Source: Chara braunii
Taxonomy: Eukaryota > Streptophyta > Charophyceae > Charales > Characeae
Length of the DNA stretch: 21,642 bases
Assembly: GCA_003427395.1 (NCBI GenBank)
Contig: BFEA01000544.1
Span: 942,218 to 963,859, forward strand
Direction of reading: 5' to 3'
Shown here: positions 9,822 to 18,441 of the stretch, one piece after another
Layout: each line of letters starts with the position of its first letter
Position numbering within the stretch: position 1 is the stretch's first letter
Notes under the pieces: generated by a model
Told to the model about the DNA's origin: nothing
The model's database searches: none
Seen by the model: the letters and a program-made list of their open reading frames with translations, nothing else
Program-made: the position numbers and the translations under genes

Positions 9822-10461
9822 TCGCTGTGTAGGGGAGATTATGCCAGGTTCTACCTTTGCTTTGGGCACTGCTTAGCAATAGATTCAGGCTTAGTTAATC
9901 AGGAAGATTTTGAGTGAGATCGTGATATGGGGATTATTCCTCACGGACTTATAGGGTTAGCCTGGGGATTGGCCTGTTATGTGTTACAGGTCCTCTTAAT
10001 CGATTCATTCAAGATCTGGACTAGATTCAACTTGATCCTATAAGGATCACCTTCTGTTATCACTGATAACAAGTCGGTTGCCGATTTGTCGGCTTACGAC
10101 GCAATTCCAACTCACCCTCAATACTTAACCTAAAAGGCTTTAAACCCGGTGAATTTATTGTTTCGTTAAGGTTTCACCCAGACTTTTATTGAATGGTCAT
10201 TTAACAAAGGTGCTGAGTATTTAATTATGGTTGGTTGGCTAGAGGTTGGGGCTTGCATGGCTGAAGCGAGTGGTATGAGTATAGAGATTGGTTGGGGTTG
10301 ACTCCGTGTAGTGCGACTTTTGTTGGACTCTTTTATGTGATTGCAGGTATGTTCAATGGTTCGGATTTTGGATTTGACTGCCTGCGATCACACATATACA
10401 TATGGTTGTGAGGAGCCCCACTGAGACTGTGAGAAGTGATCGTCACATACTTATTTTCCCT

Positions 10462-10476
10462 TATATATATATATAT
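10462..10476. repeat. (TA)n microsatellite
   Basis: A short uninterrupted TA run followed by TGTGTGTATC. Confidence 0.9.
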
Positions 10477-11330
10477 GTGTGTATCTATGTTGGACGCTCG
10501 CGTGGTCTGAGGGGCCTCGTACTAAAGGCCTACTTAGGGGTTAGGATTGAGAAAAATAAGGAAGACCCTTCCTTTGTGCTCGTTTGCTTCTTGAGGGTTC
10601 TTAGTCGGACGTTGGTCCTGGGCCGGGATTGTGGGCACTACATAGTACGCCATCATTGCGACTGCTTGCGTACGCTTGCATTGCGANTCGATATGAGTTA
10701 GCCCTGCGTCCGCGCGGTTTTATACAAANTCCCGNGNGCGAAGCCTATCCAATTTCGCATCGGAAAGTTANNGGATGGTTACTAAGGGACTAGGAGTGTT
10801 GTCGCGTTGCTTGTGTTNTGTCGTTTCATGCGTGCCGTTGTGTGTGTGTTTATTTTTATNTTCGTAGAGTGGTGTACGTGTGNCGTGTGGGATGCGTCCT
10901 AGTCGACCGACGTCGAGTCGCTCTTGGGACTTCAGCCCCCCCAAGATGCCGGTTTGCGCGCGGGTTCGATAGAGGCGTAGTACCGCGCATACCCCCTATG
11001 CTACAACGAACGAGAAACGCCGTCGGTTGGTCCACCTCTGCGATTGCAACTGATTAGCTTTCGTACTGTGGATTGGTAGCTCGGCGGGGATACGCCCACC
11101 GAAGTGAGGTGACTACTCCCGTAAGGTGGAGGTAAGTCGTGCCTCGCGTAGGCCCTATCCTGTCGTAGGGGCTCGCGGGAGGTATGGCTGGCGCACTCGG
11201 CCGGAGCGGCTTGCGGAAGCTCCATGTATATTCGTGACGAAGGATTAAAGTCCAACTCCTGCGTGACGCGGTCAGGAGGGTCCCGCGCTGCCTCGTGCGG
11301 TGCNGGACCGATGCGCTCGACAACGCTGAG

Positions 11331-11482
11331 CTGTGTGTTGTGTGTGTGTGTGAAAGAGAGAGAGAACCAANCTAAACTAAATTTGAGGATGCTCTCACGA
11401 GGCGNTGAGCTGTGTTTTGTGTGTGTGTGAGGATGCTGTGTGTTGTGTGTGTGTGAAAGAGAGAGANAACCAAACTAAACTG
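11331..11482. repeat. Duplicated TG/GA/CTAAACT module
   Basis: A 49-bp unit (CTGTGTGTTG, (TG)n, AAAGAGAGAGAGAACCAA, CTAAACTA) at 11331-11379 recurs at 11436-11482. A partial third copy of its TG part lies at 11405-11430. The intervening bases include a 28-bp block shared with the gypsy gag at 6420-6447. Confidence 0.85.
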
Positions 11483-11524
11483 AACACATGCAGCCCAGTG
11501 AGTTCCNCGGTGTATATTGCCATG

Positions 11525-11751
11525 TTCTAGCGGAAGATTCATTCTCGGTTTGCACATTTGGTGAGCAGTGGGTCCGAGGTCCAAAGTCTCGACTTTGCAC
11601 CTCGCTCACACTGATCACCAAACCTGGACAATGAGAATGTATCTTCCCCTAGACCCCGCCGGGAATGTGAAAAACACAGAGATGTGACCGATGCATCTGG
11701 CAACCTTCTAGCGTGAAGTTCATTTTGTTTTTGCACATTTCGAGGGTGTGG
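11525..11751. repeat. Diverged 46-bp direct repeat pair
   Basis: TTCTAGCGGAAGATTCATTC ... TTTGCACATTTGGTG (11525-11570) resembles TTCTAGCGTGAAGTTCATTT ... TTTGCACATTTCGAG (11706-11751), at a spacing of 181 bases. The intervening bases show no gene. Confidence 0.55.
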
Positions 11752-11814
11752 TGCGGAGCAAAAGATGATGGTCACTCCACACGCAACACAGAAACGACAC
11801 AAGACAAAACAACA

Positions 11815-11882
11815 TGCGAAAAGAAAAAAAGGAAAAAAAAAGAGAAGCAGAACAAAAAGAAAAGGAAAAAAAGGAAACAAAA
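11815..11882 (+). repeat. A-rich purine tract next to the PLE 3' end
   Basis: About 68 nearly pure purine bases, dominated by runs of A, end seven bases before the left terminal repeat. On the element's sense (minus) strand this is a T-rich tract just beyond the 3' end. It may be flanking DNA rather than a tail. Confidence 0.8.
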
Positions 11883-11888
11883 CGTCCT

Positions 11889-12080
11889 GCAAGAAACAAA
11901 AATAGTCATGACAATGAGGGTTTTACTATCATAGTACCATCGTCATGAGGTACACCATCGCTGAAAAACACCTAGCGATCTCAACCCTTCTGCCCTTGTA
12001 CTACTCAGGTCGAAAAGTGCTTCCCACACTCACAAACTAGTTTTTTCACGCGTTCGGCGATTTCCCTCCTCAGACTCCAA
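11889..12080 (-). repeat. Left terminal repeat (pseudo-LTR) of the PLE
   Basis: 192 bp, matching 17465-17692 closely, including GTCATGACAATGAGGG and CACCTAGCGATCTCAACCC. It lacks about 37 bp that the right copy has between CACTCA and the AACTAGTTTTTTCA block. It holds two conserved hairpins: GTACC/GGTAC (11934-11953) and ATCGCT/AGCGAT (11957-11979). Confidence 0.95.
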
Positions 12081-12122
12081 ATTAATAAATACATATTAAA
12101 AAAAAGAGAAAAAAAATAAATT

Positions 12123-12511
12123 AAGAAACGGTAATCACCAGCTTCGATCCTCGAAGGATCTGCCTGATTTGATTGTGAGCTCCGGCCCCAACGAGGCGAA
12201 ATGTCTCTGCCGTCACTCCTCACTGCCCTGGGTATTCTTCTGTCCCGACTCCTCATTTTACCGTTCCCTGACAACCATTAAGAACGGTAATCAACAGCTT
12301 CGATCCTCGTAGAGAGGTCGAAGGATCTGTCTGATTCGATCGTGAGCTCTAACCCCAAGGCGGTGAAATTTCTCCTCCGTCCCTTTTTCACTGCCCTAGG
12401 TATCCCTCTGCCCCATTCCCTGACAACCTTTCGTCCCGTACCTTAGTTTCTACTACTTTCGGTTCCGCACCTTGGTCCCGACTCTCTATTTTACCGTTGC
12501 CCTAGCAATTC
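12123..12511 (-). repeat. Tandem duplication in PLE 3' UTR
   Basis: A unit of about 155 bp (12123-12277) is repeated with divergence at 12280-12431 (shared ACGGTAATCA, AGCTTCGATCCTCG, CGAAGGATCTG, CCCTGACAACC). A partial third copy of the tail (CCCGACT...ATTTTACCGTT) is at 12477-12511. Copy 1 contains the inverted repeat GATCCT-CGA-AGGATC, opened by a 9-base insert in copy 2. Confidence 0.9.
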
Positions 12512-12607
12512 CAGTTTCAGTCCTCGTCAGTCTATTCCAGTCCGTTGGGTCAGTGGACGTTGGCTAATCAGGGAAAGAGTCAGATCAGGTTTATCTCCGA
12601 TCCGCCT

Positions 12608-14548
12608 TCAGTCACTGTGGTACCATTTTGCCAGCTGTTGCGCCAGTTCCTCCCAGTAGCCTCCAGTTTTGTTTCCCACCTTTGTTACTCCTGAAATGAA
12701 CGCCTCAGTAGGATATCCCATCAGTCTGATTTCTCTAGAAAACGTGATAAGGCTGAGCCAGGCAGCCCACTTTGTGTTGGTGTTTTGTTTTATCCGCCAA
12801 ATTGTCCCAGTGACAACAACCCATTTCTGGCCTTTGCTACCATACGATCCATAGTCCTTGATCGTTTTGAAATGTCGAACTCCCCCGTCCCAGATTGTGT
12901 CCANATTCTTGAATCTGTGGGTCATATGCACCCAANCAGGGAAATCTGCAACCAGANGGTTTGTCTCAAGGAAGGGAATCAAGCCGCTTTNGGCATCCGT
13001 TCGTTCAAGTGTGAGGTCTTGGTGGTAGCATCCTTTGATCTTGTCCAGCCTGTTTCGTGCCTTCTCTTCATCGCCCGGTACCAAGTGATTGTACCATGTT
13101 GCCAGTAGGAGGTCATCCATAAAGCGATCTCCTTGGATCAGTCTTGTAGCTTGACTGAGAGTTCTCAAAAACCGGGATTCCGAAAATATACATAAAATAC
13201 AGGCTAGCGCGGGGCTGGCTCTTCCGCCCATTGGAATCCCTGTTCTTGGTCTCAAGATTACACCCTTAGCCAGAAAAAACAAGTGATCCAACTGAAAATT
13301 CACCATGGATCGAAGATGTGAGAGCCGAATCGAACGCCAACCATCTTCTCCGTGGGATTTCTCGAACGTGGCCTTCTTCCCTCTGGTTTTTATCCTTATG
13401 CATCGAATGCCCCGTTTGTGAAAGGTGTCAATCAACCAGGAAACTGCAGCTTTGATTTCTTCGTGTGGAAGCTTCGTAAACATTTCTTTGATGTCATATG
13501 TCCTGAGCATGATGCATCCATCCATCCCAAATTCCTTGTGTGTTTTTTCATTTATTCTTCCAATTCGTGATTTTAATGCACTTGTGGTAGGCAGGTTAAA
13601 ATTCTCTTCCTTCAGAATTTTCATATGAAAGAACAGGGACTTGCTCAGACATCCAAACAGAGGCCTGGCTGGATTAGAGAAGGCAGGAACGATGGGTCTT
13701 CGTTTTTCAAGATCCTTATCTTTCGCAATCACATATGCCGCCTGTAGTTTCCTTCCCATCCCAGCAAGCAATCCGATTTAATCCTCTTCCTTTGTAATCC
13801 CTTCTCACGTTCGTTAGGATTTCTTTCTCCGTTCTTTCAACTTTTTGGTAACTGTCGTTTGAATTGAACATCAAATCCATGCCTTCTGAGTATCTGGTCG
13901 GGCATTCAATGATAGTTTCACCGTTGTTCCGGTCAGCCGGAGAGAGAACCAACCCTTCCAGTGCTTTCTTGATTCCAAAAACGTATTCCGTGCTAACAGT
14001 TTCTTCATTTTGGGAATGAACGTTCCGTCCGACTTGGTGCAGGTGGATGCAGATCCGTTCTTGGTTATGTACTAGTCNCATTCCTTTAAGAGGAGTCATC
14101 GCTTCATTGCAGGCTTTATTTATATCGATCCTGCTTGCGAGTCCTCGTGGTGCTGGGGAGTTTTGGAATTACAGAGGAAAATTGGTACATTATCAANCTC
14201 ACTAAGTCGTACCCTGACGTGCCCATTTACCTTAGGNAAGTCAAAGTCCTTGCAAGGGCAGTCAACAGTCTGCTGCTTTGCATAGAACTTCTGATTATGC
14301 GGGATGTCAGCGGTAGTAGGGGCTTTCTCCCAAANTACCCTGACCCNCTGCTGCAGGATACTTCCAAGTGTNTTGTTCTCGAGCTTCATACTCATCCAAT
14401 CGCATATCAACNTTCTTACCTTAGATTTATTAATAGAAGGGTTGAATNGAATCTTAGNTGTAAGCCAGATCCTCGGATTAATCCCAAATTTCTTCTTCAA
14501 TGTTCTCATGTGAATGCATCTTGTGATCTGTCTATCCCTTTGTGAAGT
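12608..14548 (-). pseudogene. PLE ORF2, C-terminal part: CPC motif and Penelope-type reverse transcriptase
   Basis: This would copy the element RNA at a nicked chromosomal target. From the 5' side: VDCPCKDF and NGHVRVRL (Cys-rich motif near 14260); LVLSPADRNNGETII with a downstream Tyr, matching the DKG-like block upstream of PLE RTs; RRPIVPAFSNPARPLF; motif A TYDIKEMFTKLPHEEI (Asp 93 of the last 387-residue frame; PLEs usually have D-x-x-S-L-Y-T-N-I-P); motif B TGIPMGGRASPALA; motif C RFMDDLLLATW (codons 13112-13123); and IPFLE, the PLE motif D. Frameshifts lie near 14165 and 13785. A TGA at 14549-14551 separates it from the GIY-YIG part. No nuclease follows the RT. The catalytic Asp residues are intact. 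It differs from group II intron and LINE RTs by the FLE and TKLP/TNIP motifs. Confidence 0.88.
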
Positions 14549-15520
14549 TCATGTTTTAACAACAATTTCCATATCCAACAGTTCATTGAGTGATTTTTTC
14601 ATTAGCTCCCGCCACTTCCACGGTGCTCGAAGCAGGGCAATAACCTCAGCTTTTGTCCTTTCATGTTTACCTGTTGTTCGTTTTATGTCCCATAACAACC
14701 AGGATTCCCCACATTGGATCATTTCCTTGGCATCCTTTAACAAAACCCTTTTTCCACCAATTTCGATGATACTATAACCAAATACCATCTTTACCAACTT
14801 CCAAGCTTTCAGCCATCGGCTTCCATGGTTATTTTCGATCATCACTTTCTTCTTCTTTTCTTTCTTCAACCTTCTGATAATCTTTACGAGGTCAGGTTCA
14901 TATGAGATGCCTTCAAAAAAGCAGTTGAAAAACAGAGGTTCGTCCAGGTAAGTGGTTGTTACCTCAGGCAGACCTGCTTTAACCCTTGATCTCCTGGATC
15001 TACCTTCCTTTTTAATCCTGCCATTCAACCTCGGGTTAAGGCTTTTTATAATATCTTTTTCAACTGCACGGATTTCAGCCTCACCCTTTCGAAACCATAT
15101 CGGAATAGCAACATACTTCATCTCCCCAAATTTCCTCAGCCAGTTATGGATTTTTTGTTTGCTATTCCCATGACTTGCGTAGATGTGTTCTTTCCATCTC
15201 TGCTTCAGGTTTTGTTTTGTCATACCAACGTAAGTCAATTTATAGAAAGGTGAAATAAGCAGGTAGACGCAGCAACAGGCAAAACTATTTACCAACATAT
15301 TAAGCTCACGGTCACACATCGGATTCCAAAACTTACGATAAGTCCCGCCCCATTTTATCTTTCCGGTCAAACAGCAGACCAGAACAATAAGCCGTTGAAT
15401 CTGCTCAGCGAGTGGTTGATCAATAATCTTCGTACTACAGAGGTTATGCACACATGTAAATAGTCGGAGACGAGATCGGAGGGACCGCCCCTCTAGTTTA
15501 CCTGGATATCTTGGTCTTCC
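14549..15520 (-). pseudogene. PLE ORF2, N-terminal part: GIY-YIG endonuclease
   Basis: GIY-YIG nicks the target DNA to prime reverse transcription. Numbering from the GTG at 15451, the domain shows CCVYLLISPFY (VY 62-63), KLTYVGMT (YVG 74-76), NLKQRWKEH (catalytic Arg 85), AVEKDIIKSLNPRLN (metal-binding Glu 131, Asn 143); all key positions are kept. A cluster of Cys residues precedes it. About 150 basic residues follow (KKEGRSRRSR, RRLKKEKKKK) before TGA 14549-14551. The frame is open upstream to the TGA at 15521-15523 and has no ATG, and it overlaps the end of ORF1 (15493) by 28 bases in the -1 frame. This suggests translation coupled to ORF1 by a shift or splice, or a lost start. The same frame resumes after the TGA, so the stop is a mutation. 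Confidence 0.88.
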
Positions 15521-16814
15521 TCAGTTGAGATCCCACTCTCCTCTGCGATCACCACCTTAGCACCCTTCTCCTCCATCTCGTGTAGACATCTCATGTACTC
15601 TTCCACGTCTAGGCGCGCCAATTCCATTACGCCAAGTCATTTTCTTGTGTATTCGATATTCTTCTCCTTGCACAAGGCCATGATGTGCGTGTAGTGCATT
15701 GAATTTTCTTTCTCCACCCGATACTTCATGTAACCGGTCAAGCCCAGCTCATCGTGGTCCTCCATGAGGACTTCGTCATGCGCTTCCTTCCCCTCATTCG
15801 GTTTGTCCTCGGTCTTCTCACTACACTCGCCCTGTTCTTCACGTCTCATGAGGTTCTACGGTACTAGAGGCGACCTTCGCTTGTCCCAGGCTTGACACAA
15901 GCTGCTTCAACAGATCCTTGATCTCCGTCATATCACCCGTTGCTCTCTCCTTCCCTTTTGCTTTCACCTCCTCGAATTTCTTTATTAACTTCCCTCTTCC
16001 CTTTCTGACAAGCTCCACCCCATCGTCATCTTCTTCGTCGGAGGAGATGAGGACTCTCCTGGCTGGTACCTTCTTGGTCTTCATTCAACTCTTGGAGATG
16101 ACGTAGGAGTGGAAGGAGGTCTCTTCCTCTTCTCGCTGCTTGATCCTTCTTTCAGATCTTGCAATTCCTTCTCGGCTCGGAGGCGTTTCAACTCTTCTTT
16201 CTCTTCTTCTGCCAGTTTCGACTTTCGGTCCACGTCATCCAACTTATCCGTGAGAAGTCTCAGCGAACTCCCAAAAGTCTTCATCACCCAATTTTTCATC
16301 TCCTCCTCCTTGTCTTCAGTCTTCTTCTTTCCAATTTCCACGATCTTCAGTCCAGGTTCCAGGCTCCGCGTAACGGCCGGCTTCATTTCGGTATGTTGCT
16401 TAGCAACTTCTTGTACTGCCTCGTTAAACTTAAGCTTCTCTAAGAAGTCGGCTTGATCCTTGGTAAAAAAGGCTTGGTTAGAATTTCCACCCCGCCAGTT
16501 ACCATTGTTGAAGCTATTTCCATTTGCATAGCTGCTACCGTACCCATTTCCATATCCTCCGCCAAATTGCGCAGGTTGACCCATGGGGAATTGCCCGGGT
16601 GGGGGCATCTGTCCCAGTATGGCTGTCCAAACATTGGGTAAGGTTGATAGGGCGAATACGTAGGAGGAGGGGGAGGAGGAGGAGGAGGAGGAGGAGGAGG
16701 ATGGTTAAACTGGTTGGGTTGGTAGCCATTAGCTTGCGCTTGGTCCATCCAATACCTGTCGCAGCCGGACCACCTTCCTCGTCCTCTTCCTCTTCCTCTT
16801 CCCCTTCCGTTCAT
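15493..16814 (-). pseudogene. PLE ORF1: Gag-like RNA-binding protein
   Basis: Starts at ATG 16812-16814 with MNGRGRGRGRGRGRWSG, an RG-rich likely RNA-binding tail, then a run of 13 prolines, Gly/Asn-rich repeats (YGNGYGSSYANGNSFNNGN), and a charged, probably coiled-coil stretch (DKLDDVDRKSKLAEEEKEEL). A Ser/Pro hinge, an acidic patch (SSDEEDDDGVE), basic helices, and a C-terminal segment MHYTHIMALCKEKNIEYTRK plus VMELARLDVEEYMRCLHEME follow; that last part could be a SAP-like fold. The reading frame changes near 16606, at 16082 (ATGA overlap) and near 15845, and TGA 15637-15639 interrupts the tail. It ends at TAG 15493-15495. Most PLEs lack a recognised ORF1. I infer a particle or RNA-chaperone role from composition and position only. 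Confidence 0.75.
16663..16701. repeat. (GGA)n tract encoding polyproline in ORF1
   Basis: A near-perfect GGA run; on the minus strand it reads as CCT/CCC proline codons within ORF1. It is a likely site of length change and slippage. Confidence 0.95.
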
Positions 16815-17464
16815 AAACCCCTATCCGAGCAGCGCTTCCGACAAGTCGAAAATAAGCGCGCCGCGGCGTGCTCGGTTTACTCTTAAGTAAGGCGCAAAAT
16901 AGTTTAGCTCAGGAATTATTCATTCCACCAAAAAGGTGCATCCTTCGTTCTCACTAATCACCCTCAGAGGTAGCTACTTCCATCCCTCGATCAACGACTA
17001 AGTGTTGTGTTGCTATATCTAATACTCGAGCCCGTCTTCTATTCTCCTTAGTAGCGTCTTCACCCAATGATGCCGTACCAGGTGCCGTACCACGATCTCC
17101 TACTGAACTCTCTCCTACGGTTGCACCGATGAGGTTCTTCCGTTACTGCAAGTGGTGGAGAGGAGAGGTCGTCGAGCACGAAAAAACACAAAAAAACACA
17201 AAAAAACGTCGTGGTTCGTAGTAGTCCGCCACTGTTGAAGGTCATCCGCTGAGCTGCAAGCGGTGGAGAGGTCGCCCAAACGAAGACTCGTCGTAGTCTG
17301 CCACATTCGGAGATCAAAAAGCAGAAAAAGTAGAAAAATAATAATAATAATGATAAGATTGATGAGTACATAAAATANGAAGAAGAAATGCTCGTGAGAG
17401 GAACTCACGGCGCCGTCCAATCGTTCCTAGGCGTGGTGCGAGGTCGATTGGATCAGNTGTAAGT
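16815..17464 (-). other. PLE 5' UTR
   Basis: No gene. A diverged tandem duplication lies at about 17141-17305: CTGCAAG(T/C)GGTGGAGAG followed by GTCG and TCGTAGT(C)xGCCAC recur about 110 bases apart. Three AAAAAACAC units occur at 17180-17206 and an (AAT)n run at 17335-17350. An N is at 17378 and another at 17457. Confidence 0.6.
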
Positions 17465-17692
17465 GCAAGAAACACAAATAGTCATGACAATGAGGGCTTT
17501 ACCATCATAGTACCATCGTCATGAGGTACACCATCGCTGAAAAACACCTAGCGATCTCAACCCTTCTGCCCTTGTACTATTCAGGTCGGAAAGTGCTTCC
17601 CGCACTCAATCTCCAGTCTTAAGTACTTTCTGCTTGCTAAGAAACTAACTAGTTTTTTCACACGTTCGGCGATTTCCCTCCTCAGACTCCAA
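17465..17692 (-). repeat. Right terminal repeat (pseudo-LTR) of the PLE
   Basis: 228 bp, direct repeat of 11889-12080, with about 37 extra bases (around AGTCTTAAGTACTTTCTGC). The paired hairpins are conserved (GTACC/GGTAC at 17510-17529). It is the upstream copy for the minus-strand genes, so it would carry any promoter. Confidence 0.95.
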
Positions 17693-18441
17693 GTGTGAGG
17701 ATTGAGCCCTCAAGTACGGGCCTTGCCATGATGTACATGTTCTGGGCTAAGGCCCCAGCAAGCCTCGTGCCCGCCCTAAGTGAAGGCGAGCCAACAAATC
17801 AACAAGAGCCCTCTGTGCCAACATTTCACGAATTGGGGTTCATACAGTTGCAGCACGCTAGTTGGTTGGTGTGCACCGAGTCTCGGATTTCAGCAAATGC
17901 TGAAATGCCCAGGGCCTCTAAGTTAGTTAGGCCCTGGGCACCCGAACGTGAGGCCGACAATGCATGCTGGGTAGAGAGGCCAAAAATGCCAAAGGGAAAT
18001 CGGCCCACTATCTGAATCTGGCCACAAGCCTTGATGAAAGAGGTGCAACTGCACTGCCCGGGGCCCAACTGTATCGAGTTGGCTTCAGCCTTTGGGTCCC
18101 GGTCACAGGCTGAAGGGAGGCCGCACACTCGCTGCATTGGCATATAGGCAAGCAGGGCGAGGCAGCGGGGATCTTGGCCAACACTGGCACTTGCGGGCAC
18201 GCTGCACGAATGTAGGTGTGTTGCGCTGTGCAAAGCAGTGTTGCGCTAAGAGCAAGCAGGCCAGCGCTAGGCGGTGGGGCGCTGCCTGCATGCAAGGCAC
18301 TGACGGCCATAGCCGGGCCGCATGAGGGTGCAGAGAGGTGAAGGGCGAAGGTGGTCTTCGGAGGTGAAGGGCATTGTGTGGGTACAAGGGAGAGTGTGGG
18401 GAAGAGGACATGTACCTGGTGATGGTGGAATATGGCATTGG
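17693..18441. other. Hairpin-rich GC spacer
   Basis: No coding gene recognised. Perfect hairpins: 17887-17906 (ATTTCAGCA stem, 2-base loop), 17906-17940 (TGCCCAGGGCCT stem of 12, 11-base loop), 18065-18082 (CCAACT) and 18083-18115 (CTTCAGCCT stem of 9). Short direct repeats include GTGTTGCGCT and AGGTGAAGGGC, twice each. Confidence 0.7.

Larger units (their letters stand above)
8895..11330. other. Spacer with weak retroelement traces
   Basis: No intact gene. There is a primer-binding-site-like TGGCGACTCTGGCGATCC at 9804, a short plus-strand peptide VITDNKSVADL near 10060 vaguely like an RNase H segment, and an AT microsatellite at 10462. Open frames are short and unrecognised. Several N bases lie at 10686-10883. 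Confidence 0.4.
11889..17692 (-). mobile_element. Penelope-like retroelement (Chlamys/Naiad-type, N-terminal GIY-YIG) with terminal direct repeats
   Basis: Two direct repeats (11889-12080 and 17465-17692) bound a unit whose minus strand encodes a Gag-like ORF1 and an ORF2 with GIY-YIG nuclease, CPC motif, DKG-like motif and a Penelope-type RT. There is no integrase, protease or RNase H, excluding LTR retrotransposons. PLEs are known to form direct terminal repeats (pseudo-LTRs) through partial tandem copies. GIY-YIG before the RT is the permuted order of the Chlamys/Naiad group. ORF1 has several frameshifts and one stop; ORF2 has one stop and two frameshifts. The copy is dead but complete in layout. 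No clear target-site duplication is seen. Confidence 0.88.

Noticed and set aside
12068-12074. Hammerhead ribozyme core (CTGAGGA then GAAA) on the minus strand of the PLE repeats
   Set aside because: CTGAGGA and GAAA are only two bases apart, leaving no stem II, and no matching stems I/III or cleavage site were found.
12608-13771. RT as a group II intron, retron or organellar maturase
   Set aside because: The TKLPHEEI, FLE and DKG-like motifs and the linked GIY-YIG fit PLEs; no intron RNA structure or maturase domain is present.
14549-15520. GIY-YIG domain as a homing endonuclease or UvrC-like repair gene
   Set aside because: It is followed in the same frame by a Penelope-type RT inside terminal repeats, so it belongs to the retroelement.
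11889-17692. Terminal repeats as true LTRs of an LTR retrotransposon
   Set aside because: No TG...CA ends, primer-binding site, polypurine tract, protease, RNase H or integrase lie between them.
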